From NCBI RefSeq assembly GCF_003003235.1, contig NZ_PVUE01000005.1:124001-188000 (forward strand): a stretch of 64,000 nt of DNA, written 5' to 3'. Each line of letters opens with the position of its first letter. Position 1 is the stretch's first letter. Made by a program: the position numbers and the translations under genes. Below the pieces are notes generated by a model. The model was not told the DNA's origin, made no database searches, and saw only the letters and a program-made list of their open reading frames with translations. This stretch comes from Antricoccus suffuscus (GTDB lineage: Bacteria > Actinomycetota > Actinomycetes > Mycobacteriales > Antricoccaceae). Below, piece by piece: positions 42,710 to 51,094 of this stretch.

Positions 42710-43627
42710 ATGAGAGCAATATGGAAGGGATCGGTTGCCTTCGGGCTCGTCAATGTCCCGATCAAGCTCTACAGCGCGACCGAGGACCACGACGTATCAC
42801 TGCACCAGGTGCACAACGAGGACGGCGGCCGGATCCGCTACCAACGCAAGTGCGAGAAGTGCGGCGAAGTGGTGGCGTTCAAGGACATCGACAAGGCGTA
42901 CGACGACGGCACCGCCACCGTCATCTTGACCAATGACGACTTCGCCGCGCTACCAGAAGAACGCAGCCGCGAAATCGAGGTCGTCGAGTTCGTGCCATCC
43001 GACCAGATCGACCCGGTCATGTTTGACCGCAGCTACTACCTCGAACCGGACTCCACTTCGCCGAAGGCCTACGTGCTGCTGCGCCGTACTCTCGAAGAAA
43101 CCGAGCGTACGGCGATCGTACGGTTCGCGCTGCGGCAGAAGACCCGGCTCGGTGCACTGCGGGTGCGCGACGACGTACTGATGCTGCAGACCATGCTCTG
43201 GGCCGACGAGGTGCGCGAGGTCGACTTCCCGTCACTCGAGGAAGACGTGCGGATTTCGTCGAAGGAACTGCAGATGTCCGCGTCACTCGTCGACTCGTTC
43301 TCGGACGACTTCAAGCCGGATGAGTTCCACGACGACTACCAGATCCAGCTGCGCAAGCTGATCGAGGCGAAGATCGAGCAGGGCGACGCGCTCGACACCG
43401 AGAAGACGTTTGGTGAGAGCACTTCGGAAGAGGACGACGGCGGCGAAGTCATCGACCTCATGGAGGCCCTGCGCAAGAGCGTCGAGAAGAACCGCAAGCC
43501 CGCCGCGGCAGATAAGGCGTCGCCAGCGAAGAAGGCGCCCGCCAAAAAGGCCGCGGCAAAGAAAACGCCGGCGAAGAAAGCGGCACCCAAGAAGAAGACC
43601 ACCGCTCGTAAGCGCTCGGCCTCATAA
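42710..43627 (+). CDS. ku: Ku homologue for non-homologous end joining
   Basis: A 305-residue Ku-core protein: MRAIWKGSVAFGLVNVPIKLYSATEDHDVSLHQVH, a zinc-knuckle-like RYQRKCEKCGEVVAFKDI and ILTNDDFAALPEERSREIEVVEFVP. It binds DNA ends as a ring dimer and recruits LigD. The C-terminal 40 residues are a lysine/alanine/proline tail (repeats of KKAPAKKAAAKK type), as in mycobacterial and streptomycete Ku, thought to aid DNA binding. Divergent from ligD; the 43636 palindrome follows its stop. Confidence 0.96.
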   Translation: MRAIWKGSVAFGLVNVPIKLYSATEDHDVSLHQVHNEDGGRIRYQRKCEKCGEVVAFKDIDKAYDDGTATVILTNDDFAALPEERSREIEVVEFVPSDQIDPVMFDRSYYLEPDSTSPKAYVLLRRTLEETERTAIVRFALRQKTRLGALRVRDDVLMLQTMLWADEVREVDFPSLEEDVRISSKELQMSASLVDSFSDDFKPDEFHDDYQIQLRKLIEAKIEQGDALDTEKTFGESTSEEDDGGEVIDLMEALRKSVEKNRKPAAADKASPAKKAPAKKAAAKKTPAKKAAPKKKTTARKRSAS

Positions 43628-43635
43628 ACCGCTAA

Positions 43636-43677
43636 CGTCCGGCGAAGTGGTCGTCCCGGCGACCACTTTGCCGGACG
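43636..43677. terminator. Near-perfect palindromic terminator after ku
   Basis: Arms of 18 bp, CGTCCGGCGAAGTGGTCG and CGACCACTTTGCCGGACG, around TCCCGG, with one mismatch that would be a G-U pair in RNA. It lies 8 bp after the ku stop and before the convergent SPFH gene. Its outer part is identical to the element at 40161. Confidence 0.8.
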
Positions 43678-43699
43678 CAACGGATGATGCAACCGGTAT

Positions 43700-44623
43700 T
43701 TACGACGTACCGAGGTCCGGCGAAGCGAGCGACTTGAGGAAACTTGCCAGCTCGGGTGAGCCCGACGGCTCGATTGACAACGGTTCCGGTACGTCGACCG
43801 GCTCCTCGTCGGTCATCGACACTTCCGGCTCGTCCGACTTGACCGTGTCGGCGCGTGGAGCCTCAGCCGGAGTGTTGTGCTCTAAAAAACGCAACAACTC
43901 GACCGGGAAGGGAAGCACGAGGGTCGAGTTCTTCTCTGCCGCCACCTCGACGACGGTCTGCAGCAGCCGCAGCTGCAGCGCGGCGGGCGTCGCGGACATC
44001 GCCTTGGCCGCCTGCGACAGCTTCGTCGAGGCTTGAAGCTCGCCATCGGCGGTGATCACGCGGGCGCGGCGTTCGCGTTCGGCTTCGGCCTGCCGCGACA
44101 TCGAGCGCTTCATCGACTCCGGCAGTGCCACGTCCTTGATCTCAACCCGGTCGATGTGCACGCCCCAGCCAAGCGCGGGACTGTCGATCATCAGCTCAAG
44201 CCCCTCGTTGAGCCGTTCCCGATTGGACAGCAAGTCATCTAGGTCGCTCTTGCCGATGATCGAGCGCAGTGACGTCTGCGCGACCTGCGCAATCGCGGAG
44301 CGATAATCCTGTACGTCGACAGCAACCCGTTCGGGATCGACCACTTTGTAGTAGACAACGGCGTCGACCCGCACGGTCACGTTGTCGCGGGTGATTCCGT
44401 CTTGCGCGGGCACCGGCAGCGTGATGATCTGCATGTTGACCTTGACCAACTTGTCCACGAACGGCGTAATGAGCGCCAGTCCCGGACCGCGCGGCGTCGA
44501 CGTGACCCGCCCCAGCCGGAACACCACGCCACGCTCGAATTGGTTGACCACTCGGGCGCTCGCCGATATGAGCACCAAGCCCAAAATGACGATGACGATG
44601 ATCAGCCCGTAAACAACACCCAT
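43700..44623 (-). CDS. SPFH/Band 7 (slipin-like) membrane protein
   Basis: A 307-residue stomatin-family protein. One N-terminal membrane helix (VVYGLIIVIVILGLVLISAS) is followed by the Band 7 domain VVNQFERGVVFRLGRVTSTPRGPGLALITPFVDKLVKVNMQ and the slipin signature DVALPESMKRSMSRQAEAERERRARVITADGE. A coiled C-terminal helix and an acidic tail finish the protein. It forms membrane scaffolds in known relatives. I start at MGVVYG because GGAGG lies about six bases upstream; an ATG at 44638 is also possible. Convergent with ku. Confidence 0.9.
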   Translation of the reverse strand: MGVVYGLIIVIVILGLVLISASARVVNQFERGVVFRLGRVTSTPRGPGLALITPFVDKLVKVNMQIITLPVPAQDGITRDNVTVRVDAVVYYKVVDPERVAVDVQDYRSAIAQVAQTSLRSIIGKSDLDDLLSNRERLNEGLELMIDSPALGWGVHIDRVEIKDVALPESMKRSMSRQAEAERERRARVITADGELQASTKLSQAAKAMSATPAALQLRLLQTVVEVAAEKNSTLVLPFPVELLRFLEHNTPAEAPRADTVKSDEPEVSMTDEEPVDVPEPLSIEPSGSPELASFLKSLASPDLGTS

Positions 44624-44742
44624 CTCAAACCTCCGCATCTCCCCCACCTAGACGGGGCTGATACGTGTCTCTATAGGTTCTAAACTACGCCCGGTTGCCA
44701 CGCCATGCGGCGTACCGGAACCCCGACCCGATTGGCGATTTG

Positions 44743-45426
44743 ATGACCTTGAACCTCCGTGCTGTCCTGTGGGATATGGACGGCACGCTGATCAACACCG
44801 AACCACTGTGGGACGTCGCGCTGCGCGAGTTGACTGCGTCGTACGGCCTCACCTGGACGCCAGACGACGCGCACAACGCCGTAGGACAGCCGTTGCCGGC
44901 CACCGCCGAGACCCTGCGCGGTCGCGGGGTGACACTCGAGAACCGCGCGGTCATCGAGGCGCTGAGCGCACGCGTCGAGGAGCAGCTCGACCGCGGCTCC
45001 GGCGTACTGCCGTGGATGCCCGGCGCGCTGGACCTCCTCGCCTCGATCACGGACGCCGGACTACAGGTCGCCCTCGTCACCAACGCGTTCGGCGACCTCG
45101 CGCGCAAGGTCGTCGCCGCGGTCCCGGGTACGCCGTTTCGGACCGTCGTGGCCGGGGACGACGTAGCGGTCGGCAAACCCGAACCCGACTCCTATCTGCT
45201 GGCCGCGCATCGACTCGGCGTCCAGCCCGCGGAATGCGTCGCCCTCGAAGACTCCGAAACCGGCGCGCGTGCAGCAGAAGCGGCGGGCATCCGCACGTTG
45301 GTCACGCCCGGCTGGCGCGGCGTACCGGCGAGTCCGAGTCGGTCTCGTGTCCGCAGCCTCGACGGCATCGCTCTTACAGACCTGCAGGCGATCCGCGCCG
45401 GCAAGACGATCGACTCCCTCGACTAG
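44743..45426 (+). CDS. HAD-superfamily phosphatase (phosphoglycolate/beta-phosphoglucomutase type)
   Basis: A 227-residue haloacid-dehalogenase hydrolase. Motif I is LWDMDGTLINTEPLWD with the nucleophile and acid aspartates, motif II VALVTNAF, motif III/IV GDDVAVGKPEPDSYLLAA and ALEDSETGARAAEAAGI. The helical cap follows motif I. It removes phosphate from a small molecule that cannot be identified. ATG at 44743 is the first ATG in frame; a TTG at 44695 would add 16 residues. Monocistronic, ending next to the convergent vapC. Confidence 0.87.
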   Translation: MTLNLRAVLWDMDGTLINTEPLWDVALRELTASYGLTWTPDDAHNAVGQPLPATAETLRGRGVTLENRAVIEALSARVEEQLDRGSGVLPWMPGALDLLASITDAGLQVALVTNAFGDLARKVVAAVPGTPFRTVVAGDDVAVGKPEPDSYLLAAHRLGVQPAECVALEDSETGARAAEAAGIRTLVTPGWRGVPASPSRSRVRSLDGIALTDLQAIRAGKTIDSLD

Positions 45427-45430
45427 CGGG

Positions 45431-45796
45431 TCACCTGATCTGGCGAACGATCTCAGATTCGCCCCATGCCTTGTCCGCCGTCCACACAATCGCGCCCAGT
45501 CTGGTCCCGGTGGCTAGACATAGCCGGTCCGCAAGCGACAGCCCCTCTCCACGACGCCATCGCCGGGCCGCTTCCTCGGCATCAGCCCGCGTCACTGGCT
45601 CGACCACCAAGCCATAACTACCGAGAAGACCCGACGCTAGTTCCCAATCACCACTCGCGGCGCGGGTCTTCTGCGCAACCTCCGACCAGTTCGCTGCACT
45701 GCAGCGACCATCGACGAGCAACTCCCGCTCGACGGTGTCGGCACCGTCCTCGCCCTGGAGGAAACAGAGCAGAGCCGAGGCATCGAACAAGTTCAC
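45431..45796 (-). CDS. vapC: VapC-type PIN-domain toxin
   Basis: A 121-residue PIN ribonuclease: FDASALLCFLQGEDGAD gives the first acidic residue, ANWSEVAQK the second, LSLADRLCLATGTRLGAIVWTADKAW the third and fourth, so the metal site is complete. It would cleave RNA when free of its antitoxin. It overlaps vapB by 4 bp, giving the usual antitoxin-first operon. Confidence 0.87.
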   Translation of the reverse strand: MNLFDASALLCFLQGEDGADTVERELLVDGRCSAANWSEVAQKTRAASGDWELASGLLGSYGLVVEPVTRADAEEAARRWRRGEGLSLADRLCLATGTRLGAIVWTADKAWGESEIVRQIR

Positions 45797-46038
45797 GCAA
45801 CATCCTCAACGGCGGCGGCAGCACGTCGTTCGGCTATCAGCTGGTCGACGAGGCTATCGCCGGCGAGACTGTCGCGGACCAGTTTCTTGGCTTGTTCACG
45901 AGTCGCGATCACGATGCCCTGCGGGGTATCGAGGAGCACGAGCGGCGAGCCTTTCTCCAGGCGCAATCTCTCGCGCAGTGGCGCGGGGAGCACCAAACGA
46001 CCGCGATCGCCCATCACGACGGGATATGTCCCACTCAT
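45793..46038 (-). CDS. vapB: VapB-type AbrB-fold antitoxin
   Basis: An 81-residue antitoxin with an AbrB/SpoVT swapped-hairpin domain (TYPVVMGDRGRLVLPAPLRERLRLEKGSPLVLLDTPQGIVIAT) and a C-terminal tail that would fill the toxin cleft. The start at MSGTYPVV fits the domain; upstream codons belong to the tandem-repeat array and have no coding character. It probably represses its own promoter, which must lie within or beside the 22-bp repeats at 46081-46177. Confidence 0.85.
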   Translation of the reverse strand: MSGTYPVVMGDRGRLVLPAPLRERLRLEKGSPLVLLDTPQGIVIATREQAKKLVRDSLAGDSLVDQLIAERRAAAAVEDVA

Positions 46039-46080
46039 GATGTCAAAGTACCACCGCATGCACATGGATGGGAGTGCCGC

Positions 46081-46177
46081 GGATCGGCGGGGATTTTGTG
46101 ACGGACGGACCGGTACTTTGTGACGGACCGGCGGGGATTTCGTGACGGATCGGGGGGTATTTTGTGACGGATCGCGG
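46081..46177. repeat. Tandem array of 22-bp repeats between aacS and vapB
   Basis: Four contiguous 22-bp units starting at 46081, 46103, 46125 and 46147, and a 9-bp partial unit (46169-46177) touching the TTA (TAA) stop of the acetoacetyl-CoA synthetase gene. Units begin GGAYCGGCGGGG and end TTTTGTGAC, differing at a few positions. There are no spacers. In the direction of the flanking genes the motif reads GATCCGTCACAAAAT. It fills the gap between aacS and the vapBC promoter. Confidence 0.88.
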
Positions 46178-48160
46178 TTAGAGGCGGGTTTGGACCTCGG
46201 CGTACCGCGTGCTGGCAATCGCGCGGAAGTTATCCATCAGCTCCGGTACGTCGACGACATCCGGATTGACGACCTCCTCGTACGCCGTACCCTGGATCAG
46301 CCGCTTGATCGGCACCTCCAGCTTCTTGCCGGTGCGGGTGTGCGGAATGCCTGGTACGGCGTGGATCTCGTCAGGCACATGCCGCGGCGAGGCCTGCTCA
46401 CGGATCCGCTGCTTCATCGTCGCGACCAACTCGTCGGTCAGCTCGTAGCCGTCCTGCAGTACGACGAACAGCGGCATCCAATACCCGCCGTCGGCCTCTT
46501 CGGCGCCGATCACCAGCGACTCGGCGACCTCGTCCATGGACTCGATCGCGGCGTAGATATCGGCCGAACCCATCCGTACGCCGTTGCGGTTGAGCGTCGA
46601 GTCCGATCGTCCGTGCACGACCACGCTGCCCCGGTCGGTCACCGTGATCCAGTCGCCATGCCGCCACACGCCGGGGAAGTTGTCGAAGTACGCCGCGTGG
46701 TACTTCTTGCCGTCGGGGTCGTTCCAAAACTTCAGCGGCATGCTCGGCATCGGCTTGGTGATCACCAGTTCGCCGACTTTGTTCAGCTGCGGCTGGCCGT
46801 CGTCACTCCACGACTCCATCGCGATCCCGAGCCCACGCACCGACAGTTCGCCCGCCCAGACCGGCACGTTGGGCGCGCCGTTGGTAAACGAGCCCGCTAC
46901 GTCGGTGCCGCCGCTCATCGAGAACAGCGGGATGTCGCCGACTTCGCTTGCGACGTACCGATAAGCGCGGTCCGGCAGCGGCGATCCGGTGCTGCCGACG
47001 ATGCGCAATGCAGAGAGATCGAAGTCCGCCGACGGATGCACTCCCTGGTCCTGCGAGGCGGCGAGGAATCCCGGGCTGGTGCCGAAAATCGTCACCTTGT
47101 TATCGGCGACGACCTTCCACAGCGACGCAGCGTCCGGTGCCATCGGCGAACCGTCGTAACAGACGACCGAACCGCCCGCGGAGAGGCCGCCGATCAGGCA
47201 GTTCCACATCACCCAGCTCGGCGAGGTGTACCACATGAAACGGTCGGTGCGTTTGAGGTCCCAGTTGAGCCCGAGCAGCTTGGCCTGCTCGACGACGACG
47301 CCGCCATGCGGGTGCACCATCCCCTTCGGCAGGCCCGTCGTACCGGACGAAAACAGGATCCACAGCGGGTGGTCGAACGGCAGGTCCGCCGGCTCGAACG
47401 GAACGTCGGCCGCTACCGCTTCGGCGTACGGCGTGCAGTCCTCGACGCCCGGTTCGAGGCCGAGCCGGCTGACGCCGATCACGTTTTGAACCGTGGGCAA
47501 GCCCGCCCGCAGCGTCTTGACCGCCGCGCGCTGGTCGCGTTGTTTGCCCCCGAACCAGTGCCCGTCCGCGGTCACCAGCAGCTTGGGCTCGAGTTGCGCG
47601 AACCGGTCGATCGCGGCTTGCGGCGCATAGTCCTGACCCACGCCCGACCACAGCGCGCCCATCGACACCGTCGCAAACGCGGCGACCAGCGTCTCGCCGA
47701 TATTGGGCAGATAGCCGACGACGACGTCATTTTTCTGGACGCCGAGCCGGCGTAGCGTCGCGGCGAACGCGGCCACTTGGCGCCGCAGTTCGCGCCACGT
47801 CAGCTCGGCGTGATCACCGGACTCGCCGACCGTCACGATCGCGACGTCATCGTCGTTGCCGCGGCTAAGGATGTAGGCCGCAAGGTTGACGTGCGCCCCG
47901 GTGAACCACTTCGCGCCGGGCATCTCCGCGCTCGCCAGCACCTCGTCGTACGCCCCCGGCTTGCCGATCTCGAAGTATTCCCAGATCGCGGACCAGAACC
48001 CGTCCAGATCCGTCGTCGACCATTCCCACATCGCCGTGTACGTCGAAACGTCGATGCCGCGGCGTTCCTTGACCCAGTCCGCGAACTTCGCGATGTTGGT
48101 CTGGGCGATGTACTCCGGAGAGGGGTTCCAGATAACTGAGGGTGCGGCGTTGTCGGACAT
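46178..48160 (-). CDS. Acetoacetate-CoA ligase
   Basis: A 660-residue adenylate-forming enzyme of the acetoacetyl-CoA synthetase family: WEWSTTDLDGFWSAIWEYF at the N-terminus, PNIGETLVAAFATVSMGALWSGVGQDYAPQAAIDRFAQLEP, ILFSSGTTGLPKGMVHPHGG for the phosphate-binding loop and HGRSDSTLNRNGVRMGSADIYAAI near the hinge. It activates acetoacetate (ketone-body or polyhydroxybutyrate breakdown). The start at MSDNAAPSV is preceded by AGGGGGAAC. Divergent from a short-chain dehydrogenase, which may work in the same acyl-CoA pathway. Its stop abuts the 22-bp repeat array. Confidence 0.93.
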   Translation of the reverse strand: MSDNAAPSVIWNPSPEYIAQTNIAKFADWVKERRGIDVSTYTAMWEWSTTDLDGFWSAIWEYFEIGKPGAYDEVLASAEMPGAKWFTGAHVNLAAYILSRGNDDDVAIVTVGESGDHAELTWRELRRQVAAFAATLRRLGVQKNDVVVGYLPNIGETLVAAFATVSMGALWSGVGQDYAPQAAIDRFAQLEPKLLVTADGHWFGGKQRDQRAAVKTLRAGLPTVQNVIGVSRLGLEPGVEDCTPYAEAVAADVPFEPADLPFDHPLWILFSSGTTGLPKGMVHPHGGVVVEQAKLLGLNWDLKRTDRFMWYTSPSWVMWNCLIGGLSAGGSVVCYDGSPMAPDAASLWKVVADNKVTIFGTSPGFLAASQDQGVHPSADFDLSALRIVGSTGSPLPDRAYRYVASEVGDIPLFSMSGGTDVAGSFTNGAPNVPVWAGELSVRGLGIAMESWSDDGQPQLNKVGELVITKPMPSMPLKFWNDPDGKKYHAAYFDNFPGVWRHGDWITVTDRGSVVVHGRSDSTLNRNGVRMGSADIYAAIESMDEVAESLVIGAEEADGGYWMPLFVVLQDGYELTDELVATMKQRIREQASPRHVPDEIHAVPGIPHTRTGKKLEVPIKRLIQGTAYEEVVNPDVVDVPELMDNFRAIASTRYAEVQTRL

Positions 48161-48283
48161 GAAGTTCCCCCTAAGTCGTACGCGTGATCTCGGTCGTCGA
48201 GCGCAACTGCCAAGATGGTCTTGAGTCAGATCGTAGTCAACGCGCGATAGACATCGGCGTACCGCCAATAGCAAAGGACCCAC

Positions 48284-49078
48284 ATGAGCGACACAAACGC
48301 AATCCAGTCACTATTTGGACTCGACGGGAAGGTCGCCATCGTCACCGGTGGTGGCCGCGGAATTGGGCTGATGGCTGCCCGTGGACTCCTCCAAGCCGGC
48401 GCCCGGGTCTACATCGCCTCACGCAAGACGGCCAACATCGAGGCCGCGGTCAAGGAACTCTCGGCGTACGGCGACGTCATCGGGATGAGCGCGGACCTGT
48501 CGACCAACGAGGCCTGCATCGCGTTTGCCGATGAGATCAAGGCTCGGGAGGACCACCTCGACATCCTCGTCAACAACGCCGGCGCGACGTGGGGCGAACC
48601 GCTGCGCGGCTACCCCGCAGCGGCCTGGGACCGGGTGCTCGACATCAACGTCAAAGCGCCGTTCTTCCTGGTGCAGGCGCTACTTCCGCTGCTGGAGAAG
48701 AACGGCTCGCAGGACGACCCGTCACGCATCATCAACATCGGCTCGATCGACGCGATCCACGTGCCGCGGCACGAGGCGTTTGCCTACGGGCCGAGCAAGG
48801 CCGCGATCCACCAGATGACCCGCGTACTCGCGGCGAACCTCGGCGAAAGCTGGATCACCGTCAACGCCATCGCGCCCGGCCCGTTCGAGTCGAAGATGAT
48901 GGCCTCGCGTCTCGCGGAGGACGCCGAAGGCATCGCCGCCCGCTCGCCGCTCAACCGGATCGGCCGGCCGGACGACATCGCCGGCGGCGTGGTGTTCCTG
49001 TCCAGTCGCGCGGGCGCCTACCTGACCGGAGCGATCGTGCCGATCGACGGCGGGATCGGCACCACCGCCGGCGCGTAA
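48284..49078 (+). CDS. Short-chain dehydrogenase/reductase
   Basis: A 264-residue classical SDR: VAIVTGGGRGIGLMAARGLLQAGARVYIASRK is the NADP-type cofactor loop, LVNNAGATWG, IINIGSIDA and YGPSKAAIHQMTRVLAANLGESWITVNAIAPGPF the active site. The pattern agrees with FabG/glucose-dehydrogenase-like 3-oxoacyl reductases. Divergent from the acetoacetate-CoA ligase (123-bp gap). Its stop codon region is duplicated 36 bp downstream (49073 and 49109). Confidence 0.87.
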   Translation: MSDTNAIQSLFGLDGKVAIVTGGGRGIGLMAARGLLQAGARVYIASRKTANIEAAVKELSAYGDVIGMSADLSTNEACIAFADEIKAREDHLDILVNNAGATWGEPLRGYPAAAWDRVLDINVKAPFFLVQALLPLLEKNGSQDDPSRIINIGSIDAIHVPRHEAFAYGPSKAAIHQMTRVLAANLGESWITVNAIAPGPFESKMMASRLAEDAEGIAARSPLNRIGRPDDIAGGVVFLSSRAGAYLTGAIVPIDGGIGTTAGA

Positions 49079-49128
49079 CCGGCGCACGGCGCGTTGTCAA
49101 CGATCGGTGCGTAACCTGCGTACGGCGC
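49073..49128 (+). repeat. Direct duplication spanning an SDR stop codon
   Basis: GCGTAACCGGCGCACGGCGC (49073-49092), which contains the TAA stop, is repeated as GCGTAACCTGCGTACGGCGC (49109-49128), 18 of 20 identical, 36 bp apart. It resembles the duplication at the ugd stop. Confidence 0.65.
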
Positions 49129-49156
49129 CCGAGGCGGTCCCGACGGTCGCGCAGCG

Positions 49157-51094
49157 TTACCGGCGGTTGCGGAGGTAGTCGGCCACCACGGCCGCGCCGA
49201 GCCCGTCCAGGTCCGGCGCGACGACCCGGCCGCCGATCCGCCGGGCGATCGAGTCGACGAACCGGCCGAGGCCAGGGTCGTCGCCGAGCCGGAAGATCGT
49301 CACCTGCGCGCCGAGCTTGGCGACCGCGTCGAACTCCTGCACGGTGCGGGCGATCGTCAGCGGATGCGGCGGGTAGTCGAAGAATGCGTCCCCGTCATCG
49401 AGCAGATGCGAGGTCGGCTCACCATCAGTGACGATGAGGATGACCGGCTGCGCGTTGGGATGTTTGCGGATGTGCCGCTCGGCCAGCAGCAACGCGTGAT
49501 GCAGGTTGGTGCCCTGTTCGTAGAGCGCCTCGAGACCGGTCAGTTCCGCCGTACTCATCGTCTTGGCATACCGGCCGAACGAGATCAACTCGAGGTGATC
49601 ACCGCGGAAGCGGGTGCTGATCAGGTGGTTGAGCGCCATCGCGGTGCGTTTCATCGGCACCCAGCGCCCTTCCATCACCATCGAAAACGAGATGTCGGCG
49701 AGCAGCGCGACCGCGGCTTCGGTGTGCTGCTCCATCTCAACGACCTCGACGTCGTCGATCGACAGCTTCACCGAACCGCTCGTCGCGCCGGTGCGCAGTA
49801 CGGCGTTGGTGACCGTCCGCGTGACATCCCACGGCTGCACGTCACCGAACTCCCACGGCCGGCTCGAGCCGGTCAGCTCCGCCGCGCCGCCGGAGGACGG
49901 ATGCTCCCGTTCCCCGCGCCGACCAGACAACCGCTGAGCGATATCGCGCAGCGCCACCTCACCGAGCCGGCGCATCGACTTCGGCGACAGCCGCCACGTC
50001 CCGTCCGGCATCCGCTCGATGAAGCCGCCGTCCTGCAGCGCGCGTTCGAGCTCGGCCAGCGTCTTGACGTCGACCCGGGCGTCGTCGCCGAGGTGCTCGA
50101 CGAGCTTGTCGAGGTCGATGTCATCGAGGGTGGCGCCGGCGTACGACTGGGCAAGCTGCTCACCCAGTTGGTCGAGCTCGCCGATCTCGGCCATCGCGCG
50201 GGCACCTTCACCCATCCCGAGACCCTGCTCGCCGCGGAACCGTTCGGAGCCGTCCCAGTCCTCACTCGGTCGCGCATTACGCAGATTCTGGTCGAGCTGG
50301 GAGAGCTGCTGCATCAACGACGGGTTGCCAAAAGCCTGCGAGGCCAGCGCATCGAGCTCGGCACGCTGCTCGTCGGTCATCGAGTTGCGCATCCGCTGCG
50401 CGGCAGCCGCCCGCTGAGCGAGCGAGTCGAGCAGCTCTTCGACGTTCTTGGGGTTATCCGGGAAATACTCCCCGTGCTTGTCCATGAACTCGTCGAACTG
50501 CTCCTGCGTGTCCTCGCCACGCGCATGCGCCTCGAGCAGGTCGTTGAGGTCGTTGAGCATCTCCGAGACCTGCTGCCGGTCCTCGTCGGTGGTGTTCTCG
50601 AGGGCCTTCTTGATCCCCTCGAACCGTTGGTCCAGCAGCTCGCGGCCCATCAGGTCACGGATCTTGTCGTAGTCGGCCTTCGCCTTGGGGCTGCGCCACT
50701 TGTAGTCAGCCAACTCCTGCACCGCTTTTGCCGGGGACGGGCTGAGCTCGGCGATCTGCATCTCGGCGAACCGCGCGTCGTCGTCCATAGCTCGCGCCAG
50801 CTCCTTGCGCTCCTCCAGTACGGCGGAGTCCAGCAGCTTCTTGACCTCTTCGAGCGTGCCGCCCAGGTTGTTACGGCGCAGGATCTCCTGCCGACGCTTA
50901 TTGACCCGCCGCGCGAGATCGTCCAGCCCGCGCTGGCCTTTCATGCCGCGGCGCAGAAGTTGCCGCAGTGCCTGGCGCGGCGACGTACCTTCCATGACGT
51001 CGTTGCCCAGCTCACTGAGCGCCTCGCGCAGGTCGACCGGTGGGGCCAGCGGATCGGGCCCCTCGTGGTAGCGGCCGTACCGGGAGCGCGTCAT
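49157..51094 (-). CDS. VWA-domain protein partner of MoxR ATPase
   Basis: A 645-residue cytosolic protein. A long charged helical part (residues 30-300, rich in coiled-coil heptads) precedes a C-terminal von Willebrand factor A domain with the metal-ion site DISFS (DxSxS) in LLADISFSMVMEG, a threonine in QGTNLHHAL and VTDGEP. It follows the ATPase with a one-base TGATG overlap, the standard pairing of MoxR ATPase and VWA adaptor that remodels protein or metal complexes. Client unknown. Confidence 0.88.
   Translation of the reverse strand: MTRSRYGRYHEGPDPLAPPVDLREALSELGNDVMEGTSPRQALRQLLRRGMKGQRGLDDLARRVNKRRQEILRRNNLGGTLEEVKKLLDSAVLEERKELARAMDDDARFAEMQIAELSPSPAKAVQELADYKWRSPKAKADYDKIRDLMGRELLDQRFEGIKKALENTTDEDRQQVSEMLNDLNDLLEAHARGEDTQEQFDEFMDKHGEYFPDNPKNVEELLDSLAQRAAAAQRMRNSMTDEQRAELDALASQAFGNPSLMQQLSQLDQNLRNARPSEDWDGSERFRGEQGLGMGEGARAMAEIGELDQLGEQLAQSYAGATLDDIDLDKLVEHLGDDARVDVKTLAELERALQDGGFIERMPDGTWRLSPKSMRRLGEVALRDIAQRLSGRRGEREHPSSGGAAELTGSSRPWEFGDVQPWDVTRTVTNAVLRTGATSGSVKLSIDDVEVVEMEQHTEAAVALLADISFSMVMEGRWVPMKRTAMALNHLISTRFRGDHLELISFGRYAKTMSTAELTGLEALYEQGTNLHHALLLAERHIRKHPNAQPVILIVTDGEPTSHLLDDGDAFFDYPPHPLTIARTVQEFDAVAKLGAQVTIFRLGDDPGLGRFVDSIARRIGGRVVAPDLDGLGAAVVADYLRNRR

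Noticed and set aside
46081-46177. CRISPR array
   Set aside because: The 22-bp units are contiguous without spacers, and no cas genes are in the window.
46142-47755. A 537-residue open frame on the plus strand
   Set aside because: It is the complement of the acetoacetate-CoA ligase gene. The translation is arginine- and histidine-rich with no domain, and the real gene covers it with conserved motifs.
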